64,000 bases of DNA. Origin: an uncultured Pelagibacteraceae bacterium (GTDB lineage Bacteria; Pseudomonadota; Alphaproteobacteria; Pelagibacterales; Pelagibacteraceae). Below the pieces are notes generated by a model, which was not told the DNA's origin, did no database searches, and saw nothing but the letters and a program-made list of their open reading frames with translations. Made by a program: the position numbers and the translations under genes. The stretch covers positions 105,326 through 169,325 of the forward strand of contig CACFXK010000002.1 of NCBI GenBank assembly GCA_902570125.1. The letters run 5' to 3'. Each line of letters starts with the position of its first letter. The stretch's first letter is position 1. Positions 52,833-61,569 of this stretch are shown piece after piece.

Positions 52833-53234
52833 ATGAGAGATCCCAATAACCCATGTTTATTTTGCAATATATCCAACAATGATTTCGAACTAGAAAATGA
52901 ATTGGCTTTCGCTAGTTTTGATACTTATCCAGTTTCAAAGTATCATGCTTTAATTGTTCCAAAGAGACATGTAGAAAATTATTTTGAATTAAATAGTGAG
53001 GAAGTTCTTGCTTGTGATGCCCTTCTAAAAAAACTTAAGAAGAAGCTTGAAATTATAGATGGTACAATAGAAGGATTTAATGTTGGATCAAATTCTGGTA
53101 AAACTGCAGGACAATCAATTAATCATTGTCATATTCATCTGATTCCAAGAAGATCTGGAGACGTTGACAACCCACAAGGTGGTGTTAGAAGCGTAATTGC
53201 CTCTAAACAACATTATGTGCGTAAAACCAAATAA
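52833..53234 (+). CDS. HIT-family nucleotide hydrolase/transferase
   Basis: Histidine-triad protein of 133 residues. The triad HCHIHLIP has His98, His100 and His102; the N-terminal CLFCNI motif is a zinc-type HIT signature. The ending SGDVDNPQGGVRSVI resembles diadenosine tetraphosphate hydrolase-type members. It follows pabC by three bases. Substrate (Ap4A, adenylylated amines or APS) is not decided. Confidence 0.9.
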   Translation: MRDPNNPCLFCNISNNDFELENELAFASFDTYPVSKYHALIVPKRHVENYFELNSEEVLACDALLKKLKKKLEIIDGTIEGFNVGSNSGKTAGQSINHCHIHLIPRRSGDVDNPQGGVRSVIASKQHYVRKTK

Positions 53235-53330
53235 TAATTACGATTATAAGCTGTTGAAATGTCATTATATCGCGGTTGATCTATTTAAATAAGTGTACTA
53301 AAAATCTTAAGCGGAAGGAACAAATTCACA

Positions 53331-54131
53331 ATGATATCAACTAATCCATTCTTAACACTAGCAGAGACTGTACCACCATTTTTGATGCAATCTTTTGTTA
53401 TTTTAATGGGCTTACTAATTCTAGTTGGAACAGTTATGGATATTATCCATAAAAAAAATGTGAAGTATTTCTTTAACAATGCAAAAAAAGCAAAATTATC
53501 AGCTACGAAAACCTTATCAACAGGAGAGAGAATATCTGTAATTTCAAAAACTATAGCGAGCGACATTGCTACTACGTCAGAACTTGGTGCCGGTAAAAGA
53601 AGAGTCGCGCATGTAATGGGAATGTATGGAACTATACTTTTTTGGGTAGGTTCAGTTGTAATGGTCTTCTTTTATACATCGCCGGGATCTACAACCCCTG
53701 CAGTATGGCCAATGATATGGCATATTGGAGCAGCACTAACTGTATTAGGAGGATCTTGGTTTTGGTTCTTTCTAAGAGTTGATGTTTATTCTGAGGCACA
53801 ACCTTGGTTTAGAGTGATTAAAGCTGACTTATTCGTTTTAGCATTAATAGCATCATCTTTATTTGGTTTGATATGGTCTTATCTTCAATCACTAAATCTT
53901 GTTGGAAGATATGATGACATGGTTTTCTTAGCATTGTTTATCGCAGCAAATTTGGTTTTATTTGGTGGAGTATATTGGTCAAAATTTGCTCATATGTTTT
54001 ATAAACCTGGTGCAGCACTACAAAAAAATTTAGCAGAAGCTGATGGTTCTAGAGATAATCTACCACCAGAAGCAGATGCACCTGAGCAATTTGGCTTAGG
54101 TATAAAAAGAGAAGAGCCAAAACACTATTAA
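53331..54131 (+). CDS. aprM: AprM, membrane partner of APS reductase
   Basis: Membrane protein of 266 residues with about five or six helices, sitting directly ahead of aprB and aprA. Histidines placed near membrane segments (HVMGMYG about 96, MIWHIGA about 128, FAHMFYKP near 223) could bind heme, as in NarI/DsrM-type quinone-linked subunits. In sulfur-oxidising bacteria aprM marks one lineage of apr operons and is thought to pass electrons from AprBA to the quinone pool. GGAAGGAAC precedes the start. The 96-base gap before it holds only a weak possible promoter. Confidence 0.85.
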   Translation: MISTNPFLTLAETVPPFLMQSFVILMGLLILVGTVMDIIHKKNVKYFFNNAKKAKLSATKTLSTGERISVISKTIASDIATTSELGAGKRRVAHVMGMYGTILFWVGSVVMVFFYTSPGSTTPAVWPMIWHIGAALTVLGGSWFWFFLRVDVYSEAQPWFRVIKADLFVLALIASSLFGLIWSYLQSLNLVGRYDDMVFLALFIAANLVLFGGVYWSKFAHMFYKPGAALQKNLAEADGSRDNLPPEADAPEQFGLGIKREEPKHY

Positions 54132-54165
54132 TATGATAAAAATTAAAAAGGAGAAAAATTAAATT

Positions 54166-54636
54166 ATGTCAACTTTTGTATACATGACTCGTTGCGATGG
54201 CTGTGGTCACTGCGTAGATATTTGTCCATCGGATATAATGCATATCGATGAAACAATAAGAAGAGCAAAGAATATTGAACCAAACTTTTGCTGGGAGTGC
54301 TATTCATGTGTTAAAGCATGCCCTAATCATGCAATCGATGTAAGAGGTTACGCAGATTTTGCACCAATGGGACACAGTGTCAGAGTTAGAAGGGAAGAAG
54401 AAAAAGGAACTATCTCATGGAAAATAAAATTTAGAAATGGAACTACAAAAGATTTTGTATCTCCAATTACAACTAAACCTTGGGGCAAATTTATTCCAAA
54501 ACTTGCAGAAGGAGATAAACCAAATCAAGGAGAGATAAACTCTCAAAGATTATATACTGAGCCAGAAGGTTTAAATATTGATGGAGAACTACCATCAGTT
54601 CCAAAAGAAACTTTCAAAAAGGGAGTTTATTATTAA
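54166..54636 (+). CDS. aprB: Adenylylsulfate reductase, beta subunit
   Basis: Iron-sulfur subunit of 156 residues. Two [4Fe-4S] sets are visible: CDGCGHCVDIC (10-20) with a later partner, and CWECYSCVKACP (about 43-54). The C-terminal extension with KPWGKFIPKLAE is typical of AprB and wraps AprA. In SAR11-like cells the enzyme is expected to run in the oxidising direction, from sulfite to adenosine 5'-phosphosulfate. Its stop overlaps the aprA start by one base. Confidence 0.95.
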   Translation: MSTFVYMTRCDGCGHCVDICPSDIMHIDETIRRAKNIEPNFCWECYSCVKACPNHAIDVRGYADFAPMGHSVRVRREEEKGTISWKIKFRNGTTKDFVSPITTKPWGKFIPKLAEGDKPNQGEINSQRLYTEPEGLNIDGELPSVPKETFKKGVYY

Positions 54637-56498
54637 TGGCCAAACATAAAACACATTACGAAGATTGTGACGTTCTAGTAGTTGGAGGCGGAATGGCTGG
54701 AACAGGTGCAGCATTTGAAGCAAGGCACTGGGGCAGAGATTTGAAAATTGTTTGTGTTGAAAAAGCAAATATAGATAGAAGCGGAGCTGTAGCCCAAGGA
54801 TTGTATGCAATTAACTGCTACATGGGTATGCAATGGGGTGAAAACCAACCTGAAGATCACGTTAGATATGCTCGTAATGATTTAATGGGAATGGTAAGAG
54901 AAGATTTAGGTTATGATATGGCTCGTCATGTAGACTCAACTGTCCACATGTTTGATGAGTGGGGCCTGCCAATGATGAAAAATGAAAAAACTGGTCGTTA
55001 CTTAAGAGAAGGTAAATGGCAAATCATGATTCATGGTGAAAGTTACAAACCAATAGTAGCTGAAGCTGCTAAAAAATCAGCTGACAAAATTTACAATAGA
55101 ATAATGATCACTCATCTTTTAATGGATGAGGAAAAAGAAAATAGAGTAGGTGGAGCTGTAGGGTTTAATATGAGAACTGGAGATTTCCATGTTTTCAGAG
55201 CAAAGACAGTTATAGTTGCTGCAGGTGGAGCATCTCACATATTTAAACCAAGAGCTGTAGGAGAAGGTATGGGAAGAACTTGGTATGCTCCTTGGAGTAA
55301 TGGTTCAGCATATGCACTTCCTATTGCAGCAGGAGCTAAAATGACTCAAATGGAGAACAGAATTGTATTATGTAGATTTAAAGACGGATACGGTCCTGTT
55401 GGCGCATATTTCCTACATTTAAAAACTTATACTCAAAATGCTAATGGGGAAAACTATGAAAAGAAATGGTATGAACAAACTAAAGAATTGGTTGGTGAAT
55501 ATATAGACCATCACCCAACCCCTACATGTTTAAGAAATCATGCATTTATTCAAGAAACTATGGCAGGTGGAGGCCCAATTCATATGGTCACTACAGAAGC
55601 TTTCCAAGATCCACATTTAGAAACTGTTGGTTGGGAAAACTTCTTAGGAATGACAGTTGGTCAAGCTGTTGTTTGGGCGTCACAAAATATTGATCCAAAA
55701 TACACAAACCCAGAACTTACTACTTCCGAGCCTTATGTTATGGGATCTCATGCTACATGTTCAGGTGCATGGGTAAGTGGACCAGAAGATCTATCACCCC
55801 CAGAATATTTCTGGGGCTATAATAGAATGCTAACAATTGAGGGACTTTTTGGAGCTGGAGATACTGTTGGGGGAAGTGCACACAAATTTTCTTCAGGTTC
55901 ATTTACAGAAGGTCGTTTAGCAGCAAAAGCAGCAGTTAAATATATTGAAGACCAAAAAGCTAATGGTATTAAAGTTAGCGATAAACAATGTGAAGACTTT
56001 AAAACAGCTGTTTATAAACCACTTGAAAATTATACTGTTGGAAGGAATGAGATAACTGGAGGAACTGTTTCACCTAGTTATATATCTCCAATTCAAGGTC
56101 TTCAAAGATTGCAAAGAATTATGGATGAGTATGTTGGAGGAATTGCAACAAACTACATGACTAACGCAAATATGCTTAAAAAAGGTCTAGAATTGCTTAA
56201 ATGGCTTGAAGAGGATTTAGAAAATGTTGGAGCAGAGGACTACCATCAATTAATGAGAGCATGGGAGCTTAAGCATAGAGCTTTAACATCCCAGTGTGTA
56301 ACAGAACATACAATGTTTAGAGAAGAAACTAGATGGCCCGGCTATTATTATAGAGGTGATCATATGAAGCTTGACGATGATAATTGGCACTGTCTGACAG
56401 TTTCTAGAAGAGATCCTAAAACTGGTAAGTTTACTTTAGAAAAAGTGCCTGTTTACCATATAGTAGATGAGAACGAGAAGAAAAAAGAAGCTTCTTAA
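54636..56498 (+). CDS. aprA: Adenylylsulfate reductase, alpha subunit
   Basis: FAD-containing catalytic subunit of 620 residues, normal length. The FAD loop VVGGGMAGTGAAFEA is at 14-28, and the second FAD region EGLFGAGDTVGGSAHKFSSGS is near 410. The substrate-site segment CYMGMQWGENQPEDHVRYARND at about 60-81 and the conserved His/Arg pattern (HSTV-like region, PRAVGEGMGRTWY) are intact. It oxidises sulfite to APS with AprB and AprM. It follows aprB with a one-base overlap and is followed by an unknown gene after 16 bases. Confidence 0.96.
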   Translation: MAKHKTHYEDCDVLVVGGGMAGTGAAFEARHWGRDLKIVCVEKANIDRSGAVAQGLYAINCYMGMQWGENQPEDHVRYARNDLMGMVREDLGYDMARHVDSTVHMFDEWGLPMMKNEKTGRYLREGKWQIMIHGESYKPIVAEAAKKSADKIYNRIMITHLLMDEEKENRVGGAVGFNMRTGDFHVFRAKTVIVAAGGASHIFKPRAVGEGMGRTWYAPWSNGSAYALPIAAGAKMTQMENRIVLCRFKDGYGPVGAYFLHLKTYTQNANGENYEKKWYEQTKELVGEYIDHHPTPTCLRNHAFIQETMAGGGPIHMVTTEAFQDPHLETVGWENFLGMTVGQAVVWASQNIDPKYTNPELTTSEPYVMGSHATCSGAWVSGPEDLSPPEYFWGYNRMLTIEGLFGAGDTVGGSAHKFSSGSFTEGRLAAKAAVKYIEDQKANGIKVSDKQCEDFKTAVYKPLENYTVGRNEITGGTVSPSYISPIQGLQRLQRIMDEYVGGIATNYMTNANMLKKGLELLKWLEEDLENVGAEDYHQLMRAWELKHRALTSQCVTEHTMFREETRWPGYYYRGDHMKLDDDNWHCLTVSRRDPKTGKFTLEKVPVYHIVDENEKKKEAS

Positions 56499-56514
56499 TT
56501 GAATTAAAACAGAA

Positions 56515-56865
56515 ATGGCCCTTTTAGATAAATCCGACGAGGAAATTATTAAAATTGCTGAACCAATGTGGGCCAACCTAGTTAAGTCCTCTAATATCAA
56601 AGATTATGGTGGCTTTACGCGAGATTTGTCATCTCAGATGATGTATGGAGCTAATGAAGTCGAACTTGGAAAACAATGGGCAAATAATGAGTTGATTTCA
56701 AGTTTAGCTGAAGGATGTAAGGCAATCGGCTGTCTTAGAAGAGGTCTTTACATAACAGTCTTATATAAACAGACTAGCACAAAGATCCCTGGAGACTTTT
56801 TGGGAAGACTAGTTCTTGGAGAAGAGGGAGATGAAGTCAAAGTCTTCGGTGCAACAATTTTCTAA
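56515..56865 (+). CDS. Unknown protein in the apr operon (116 residues)
   Basis: Soluble protein of 116 residues starting 16 bases after aprA. I recognise no family. It is acidic in the N-terminal half (DKSDEEIIKIAEPMWANLV), has two cysteines five apart (Cys68 and Cys73 in EGCKAIGCLRRG) and ends with a beta-rich segment (GDFLGRLVLGEEGDEVKVFGATIF region). The tight spacing to aprA suggests an accessory role in sulfite oxidation or AprBA assembly, which is inference. Confidence 0.75.
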   Translation: MALLDKSDEEIIKIAEPMWANLVKSSNIKDYGGFTRDLSSQMMYGANEVELGKQWANNELISSLAEGCKAIGCLRRGLYITVLYKQTSTKIPGDFLGRLVLGEEGDEVKVFGATIF

Positions 56866-56916
56866 ATATTTTTAAAAAATAATTGCATTTATTACAACTT
56901 GTGATATTCCGCGAGT

Positions 56917-57063
56917 ATGTTTCAAATAATAAATGATAATTTAAAAAAACTTCCCTTATTCTTTGAAAATCAACTAATTAAAATAATTAAATCATTTTTA
57001 TATCTTTTTATCTTCTTTGCTTGGGGCATAATTCTTCTTAGTACTGCACAGAATTTTATCTAA
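56917..57063 (+). CDS. Small single-helix membrane protein in the apr operon (48 residues)
   Basis: ATG frame of 48 codons between the unknown 116-residue gene and the TauE-type exporter, same strand. The first 26 residues are amphipathic (MFQIINDNLKKLPLFFENQ), followed by one hydrophobic helix ending LLSTAQNFI. No Shine-Dalgarno is visible. Its size, single helix and placement beside membrane proteins support a real gene; function unknown. Confidence 0.5.
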   Translation: MFQIINDNLKKLPLFFENQLIKIIKSFLYLFIFFAWGIILLSTAQNFI

Positions 57064-57113
57064 AAACATTCATATTTATTGACTTTGTATTCCTAGAGGA
57101 ATAATTACTTTAA

Positions 57114-58199
57114 ATGGAGTATTTTCTTCCAATTGCACAAGTCGAAATAAATATACTTTTTATATTTGGTCTAAGTTTAGTTGTAGGAATTTTATCTGGC
57201 TTGTTTGGAGTTGGTGGAGGATTTTTGATGACACCTTTTTTAATTTTTTTAGGTGTACCTCCTATTTATGCAGTTCCCAATGAAGCCAGTAATATTTTAG
57301 GAACCTCAGTCTCTGGATCTACAACTCATTATCTGAAAGGAACACTCGATTACAAAATGGGACTAATGATTGTCATAGGAGGAACTGTTGGAACAATACT
57401 TGGAATTATAACTTTTTCATATTTCAAAGATATTGGAAAAATCAATGTAGTTATCTCCTTAGCTTATATGTACATCCTTGCAATTTTAGGAACCTTTATG
57501 CTTATTCAAGGAGTGTCAGAAATTGATAAAGCAAGAAAAAAAGTAACTGAAAGAAAAAAGTTACATAAACATTATTGGATACATGGTCTTCCTTTAAGAA
57601 TGCGTTTTAAAAAGTCACAACTTTATGAAAGCGCATTTACACCAATAATTATAGGTCTTATAGTCGGTTTCATCGCTGCAATTATGGGGATAGGTGGTGC
57701 TTTTATTTTAGTACCAGCTATGATTTACATTATTGGAATGCCTACCAGATTAATTCCTGGAACTTCACTTTTTGTGACTATATTTATTAGTGCGATAGTA
57801 ACAATTTTGCATGCTTTAAACTATGGAACCATAGATTTAATTTTAGTTACAGTTTTAATTTTAGGTTCGATAATTGGCGTGCAGTTTGGACAAAAAATTG
57901 GAGAAAAAATTGATAGTTCAGAGTTTAAAACTATTTTAGCAATATTATTATTATTAGTTGGAATAGCAATTGCTTATGACACTTTTATTAAAGATGATAA
58001 AACTGTAAACACTATAGTCAGTGGTACAGACAATTTGGGTCCATTAAGTGAATTCATATTAAATTTTTCAAAAGATTTACCCATATTTTATGGATTAACC
58101 TCAGTACTTCTCGCAGTAGTACTTGGAGTTGGGGCTGCGATGATTAGAAGAATTTACTCTAATTGGGACGATAAAAGATTAGCTAAATTAAAAAAATAA
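57114..58199 (+). CDS. TauE/SafE-family sulfite exporter-like permease
   Basis: Membrane protein of 361 residues with about eight helices arranged in two similar halves, each starting with a glycine motif (GVGGGFLMTPFLI at about 33-45; GIGGAFILVPAMIYI near 192). This is the TauE/SafE (DUF81) family, often next to sulfonate or sulfite genes and proposed to export sulfite. Its place between apr and suy/xsc supports that role. A central cytoplasmic loop (about 135-165) is Lys/Arg/His-rich. Confidence 0.88.
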   Translation: MEYFLPIAQVEINILFIFGLSLVVGILSGLFGVGGGFLMTPFLIFLGVPPIYAVPNEASNILGTSVSGSTTHYLKGTLDYKMGLMIVIGGTVGTILGIITFSYFKDIGKINVVISLAYMYILAILGTFMLIQGVSEIDKARKKVTERKKLHKHYWIHGLPLRMRFKKSQLYESAFTPIIIGLIVGFIAAIMGIGGAFILVPAMIYIIGMPTRLIPGTSLFVTIFISAIVTILHALNYGTIDLILVTVLILGSIIGVQFGQKIGEKIDSSEFKTILAILLLLVGIAIAYDTFIKDDKTVNTIVSGTDNLGPLSEFILNFSKDLPIFYGLTSVLLAVVLGVGAAMIRRIYSNWDDKRLAKLKK

Positions 58200-59366
58200 T
58201 TAAGCGCTTCTATATAATTTTGTCATCACAAATTCTTTATGGCCAAGAGCTTCAGCGCAAGTTAATCTTCCATTTGCAACTCTTAAAGTTGATTTAATTA
58301 ACTCATCCCCAGCTTGACTTAAATTCATTTCTCTAGATAATATTTTTGAAACATCAACATCAATATGCTCGCTCATTGTTTTTGCTGTAAGAGGGTTTGC
58401 TGTCAATTTAATTACAGGTTCAATAGGATTTCCTATAATATTCCCTTGTCCGGTAGGGAATAAGTGAATATTAAAACCACCCGCAGCTTGTAAAGTAACA
58501 CATTCTGCAGCAGCTGAAGAAGTATCCATGAAGTACAACCCAGCACCTTTTGTTGGTTCCTCGGCCGGCTCTAAAACATCAATAAATTGACATCCTCCAA
58601 TTTTTTGAAAATTACCAAATGCTTTTTCTTCGATTGTAGTTAATCCACCAGCAATATTTCCTGCAGTTGGTTGACTTTCTGATAAGTCATCTGTAGCTTC
58701 TTTAAGAATGAAATCATTATAATCATTCCATGTTTTTTTAAACTTTGCTTGTGCTTCAGGTGTCTTACCTCTTTTTTCACAAACAGTTTCAGCACCTGTA
58801 AGCTCAGAAGTTTCACCAAAACATAAGTGAACACCTAAAGGTTCCAATTTGTCCATTAGATTTCCAACTGTTGGATTAGATGCTAATCCTGATGTTGTAT
58901 CAGACTCTCCACATTTTACTGAAATCCATAAATCACTCATTGGACACTCTTCTCTTTGTTTTTCTGATGCCCACATCGAAAATTCTTGTGCTTTTTTTGA
59001 AACTTTTGCAATAGTATCTATATCTCCGACACCTTCGATACTAAAACCCTCAACTGGTTTACCAGTGGTAGCGATTGCATCTACAATTCTTTTTGTCCAC
59101 TTAGGCTCAATACCAACAACAATAACAGCTGCTACGTTAGGATTTTTTCCTGTACCAATCATTGTTCTAAAATGAAGTTCTAAGTCTGCACCAAATTGTA
59201 ATCGTCCGTAAGAATGGGGTAGAGCTATTGTGCCTTTTATATTATTTGCTACTGCTTCTGCGCATGCATTCGAAATATCGTCTACAGGAAGAATAATAAC
59301 GTGATTACGTGTCCCAGCACGACCATTTTCTCTTTTGTATCCTAAAAAACTCTTTGGAATTTCCAT
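58200..59366 (-). CDS. suyB: (2R)-sulfolactate sulfo-lyase, beta subunit
   Basis: Catalytic subunit of 388 residues from the UxaA/altronate-hydrolase C-terminal family. The start [17 protein letters not shown] is the family signature; cysteine-rich Fe-S-type positions include Cys in VKCGESD (about 155), GGCQFID and [13 protein letters not shown]. SuyB rather than altronate dehydratase is supported by the separate small SuyA gene immediately upstream and by xsc and apr next door. It cleaves sulfolactate to pyruvate and sulfite. It converges with the TauE gene. Confidence 0.85.
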   Translation of the reverse strand: MEIPKSFLGYKRENGRAGTRNHVIILPVDDISNACAEAVANNIKGTIALPHSYGRLQFGADLELHFRTMIGTGKNPNVAAVIVVGIEPKWTKRIVDAIATTGKPVEGFSIEGVGDIDTIAKVSKKAQEFSMWASEKQREECPMSDLWISVKCGESDTTSGLASNPTVGNLMDKLEPLGVHLCFGETSELTGAETVCEKRGKTPEAQAKFKKTWNDYNDFILKEATDDLSESQPTAGNIAGGLTTIEEKAFGNFQKIGGCQFIDVLEPAEEPTKGAGLYFMDTSSAAAECVTLQAAGGFNIHLFPTGQGNIIGNPIEPVIKLTANPLTAKTMSEHIDVDVSKILSREMNLSQAGDELIKSTLRVANGRLTCAEALGHKEFVMTKLYRSA

Positions 59367-59369
59367 TAA

Positions 59370-59657
59370 TTACCACTTTTTTGTTTTTACGTTATGAACA
59401 TGCACATGTTCACCTTTTTTAATATTTTTTACTACTTTACCAATATCATGACCATATTTCAAAATAGTGTCACCTTCATTTAGATCTGCCATTGCAATCT
59501 TATGACCCAATGGTATTTCGTCTTTTGATTGTATTGAAACAGACTTATCGTTTTCCATTATCCAACAATTACAATCTTGTTCTGGGTTTATTTTCTCAAT
59601 AACAACTACGCCAACGTTGTCTTTTTCATCGTGTATTATTATATCAGTATTTGACAT
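59370..59657 (-). CDS. suyA: (2R)-sulfolactate sulfo-lyase, alpha subunit (SAF domain)
   Basis: Small subunit of 95 residues from the ATG at 59657; a longer frame to 59810 would run through the xsc start and is rejected. The SAF-type fold is suggested by the IIHDEKDNVGVVV start, the segment EIPLGHKIAMADLNEGDTILKYGHDIGKV and the His-rich end HVHVHNVKTKKW. It precedes suyB by three bases. A good promoter lies upstream at 59691-59718. Confidence 0.85.
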   Translation of the reverse strand: MSNTDIIIHDEKDNVGVVVIEKINPEQDCNCWIMENDKSVSIQSKDEIPLGHKIAMADLNEGDTILKYGHDIGKVVKNIKKGEHVHVHNVKTKKW

Positions 59658-59690
59658 TGTGACGATTTCTTTATTTGAAATTCGCTCAAT

Positions 59691-59718
59691 CTTATATATT
59701 AATCGGACACTTTGACAA
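59691..59718 (-). promoter_or_regulatory. Probable suyAB promoter
   Basis: On the minus strand TTGTCA and TATAAG are separated by 16 bases, giving a leader of about 27 bases before suyA. On the plus strand TTGAAA (59675-59680) and TATTAA (59697-59702) could serve xsc, so the two promoters overlap back to back. GGACACTTTGA (plus strand 59705-59715) lies within this control region. Confidence 0.5.
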
Positions 59719-59747
59719 TTAAAAAAAAGAATTAGAAAGGCTGAACC

Positions 59748-61532
59748 ATGACTAAAATGACAACTGAAGAAGCATTCATAAAAGTTCTTCAAATGCACGG
59801 AATAGAACACTCGTTTGGAATAATAGGATCAGCTTTTATGGCAATATCTGATTTATTTCCTAAAGCAGGAATTACTTTTTGGGATGTTGCTCATGAGACT
59901 AATGGTGGCTTAATTGCTGATGGCTACACTAGAGCAACTGGTAAAATGTCAATGGTTATTGCTCAAAATGGGCCAGGAATAACTGGATTAGTTACACCAA
60001 TTAAAACAGCTTATTGGAACCATACACCATTATTGTTAGTAACTCCCCAAGCAGCAAATAAAACTATGGGTCAAGGAGGCTTTCAAGAAGTAGAGCAGAT
60101 GAATTTATTTAAAGATATGGTTTGTTATCAAGAAGAGGTTAGAGATCCTTCAAGGATGGCAGAAGTATTAAATAGAGTTATTGAAAAAGCATTTAGAGGA
60201 TCAGCACCAGCACAAATAAATGTACCAAGAGATTACTGGACACAAGTAATAGATATTGAGTTGCCACCTATTGTAAGATTTGAAAGACAAGGTGGAGGAA
60301 AAGAAGCCATCGAAAAAGCTGCTAAACTTTTATCAGATGCTAAATTCCCAGTTATATTATCTGGAGCAGGCGTAGTAATTGGTAATGCAGTTGATGAATG
60401 TAAAAATATAGCTGAGAAATTAGATGCTCCAGTGTGCAATGGATATCAACATAATGACAGTTTCCCAGGAAGTCATCCTTTGGCAGTTGGACCATTAGGA
60501 TACAATGGATCTAAAGCTGGTATGGAATTAATTTCAAAAGCAGATGTAGTTTTAGCATTAGGAACAAGATTAAATCCTTTTTCAACTTTACCTGGATATG
60601 GAATTGATTATTGGCCAAAAGATGCAACTATTATTCAGGTAGACATGAATCCAGACAGAATTGGACTTACAAAAAAAGTAACAGTTGGTATTTGTGGAGA
60701 TGCCAAGATGGTTTCTCAGCAGATTTTAGAAAAACTCTCATCGACAGCTGGAGATAATGGAAGAGATGAGAGAAAAAATTTAATTCATCAAACAAAATCA
60801 GCTTGGTTACAAACACTTACAAGTTTAGATCATGAAGATGATGATCCAGGGACAGTTTGGAATAAAGAAGCTAGAGAAAGAGACGCAGATAGGATGTCTC
60901 CAAGACAAGCTTGGAGAGCAATACAGGCTGGAATGCCAGATGATGTAATTATATCTAGTGATATTGGAAATAATTGTGCAATAGGTAATGCATATCCAAC
61001 TTTTGAAAAACCCAGAAAATATTTAGCACCAGGTTTATTTGGTCCATGTGGTTATGGTTTTCCATCAATACTTGGAGCAAAAATAGGATGTCCAGACACA
61101 CCAGTAATTGGTTTTGCAGGTGATGGTGCTTTTGGAATAAGTATGAATGAGATGAGTTCTTGTGCAAGGGAAGAATGGCCTGCAATTACAATGGTAATAT
61201 TTAGAAATTACCAATGGGGAGCAGAAAAGAGGAATTCTATTTTATGGTTTGATGATAATTTTATTGGAACAGAACTAGATCCTGAATTAAGTTATGCTAA
61301 AGTTGCTAATGCTTGTGGTTTAAAAGGTGTTGCTGTTAAAACAATGGAAGAAACAACTAAAGCAATTAAGCAATCATGCGAAGATCAAAAAAAAGGAATT
61401 ACAACATTTATAGAGGTTATTTTAAACCAAGAATTAGGTGAGCCATTCAGAAGAGACGCAATGAAAAAACCAGTAGAAGTAGCAGGAATTGAAAAAGGTG
61501 ATATGAAACCTCAAAAATCATTGGTTAGTTAA
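59748..61532 (+). CDS. xsc: Sulfoacetaldehyde acetyltransferase
   Basis: Thiamine-diphosphate enzyme of 594 residues, standard Xsc length. The N-terminal GIIGSAFMAISDLFPKAGI and HETNGGLIADGYTRATGKM hold the cofactor glutamate region, and the ThDP/Mg motif is GDGAFGISMNEMSS near 464. It converts sulfoacetaldehyde and phosphate to acetyl phosphate and sulfite, the last step of taurine breakdown. It diverges from suyAB. AAAGG precedes the ATG by seven to eight bases. Confidence 0.95.
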   Translation: MTKMTTEEAFIKVLQMHGIEHSFGIIGSAFMAISDLFPKAGITFWDVAHETNGGLIADGYTRATGKMSMVIAQNGPGITGLVTPIKTAYWNHTPLLLVTPQAANKTMGQGGFQEVEQMNLFKDMVCYQEEVRDPSRMAEVLNRVIEKAFRGSAPAQINVPRDYWTQVIDIELPPIVRFERQGGGKEAIEKAAKLLSDAKFPVILSGAGVVIGNAVDECKNIAEKLDAPVCNGYQHNDSFPGSHPLAVGPLGYNGSKAGMELISKADVVLALGTRLNPFSTLPGYGIDYWPKDATIIQVDMNPDRIGLTKKVTVGICGDAKMVSQQILEKLSSTAGDNGRDERKNLIHQTKSAWLQTLTSLDHEDDDPGTVWNKEARERDADRMSPRQAWRAIQAGMPDDVIISSDIGNNCAIGNAYPTFEKPRKYLAPGLFGPCGYGFPSILGAKIGCPDTPVIGFAGDGAFGISMNEMSSCAREEWPAITMVIFRNYQWGAEKRNSILWFDDNFIGTELDPELSYAKVANACGLKGVAVKTMEETTKAIKQSCEDQKKGITTFIEVILNQELGEPFRRDAMKKPVEVAGIEKGDMKPQKSLVS

Positions 61533-61569
61533 ATAAATATATGTATGATGTTTATTCATACTGTAATTT

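Noticed and set aside
59658..59810. N-terminal extension of suyA to 59810
   Set aside because: It would overlap the xsc start and its promoter, and the extra 51 residues have no SAF-domain character; the ATG at 59657 fits the family start.
61543..61561. Terminator between xsc and the desaturase gene
   Set aside because: Only a six-base A/T-rich stem without T-run; not enough to call.
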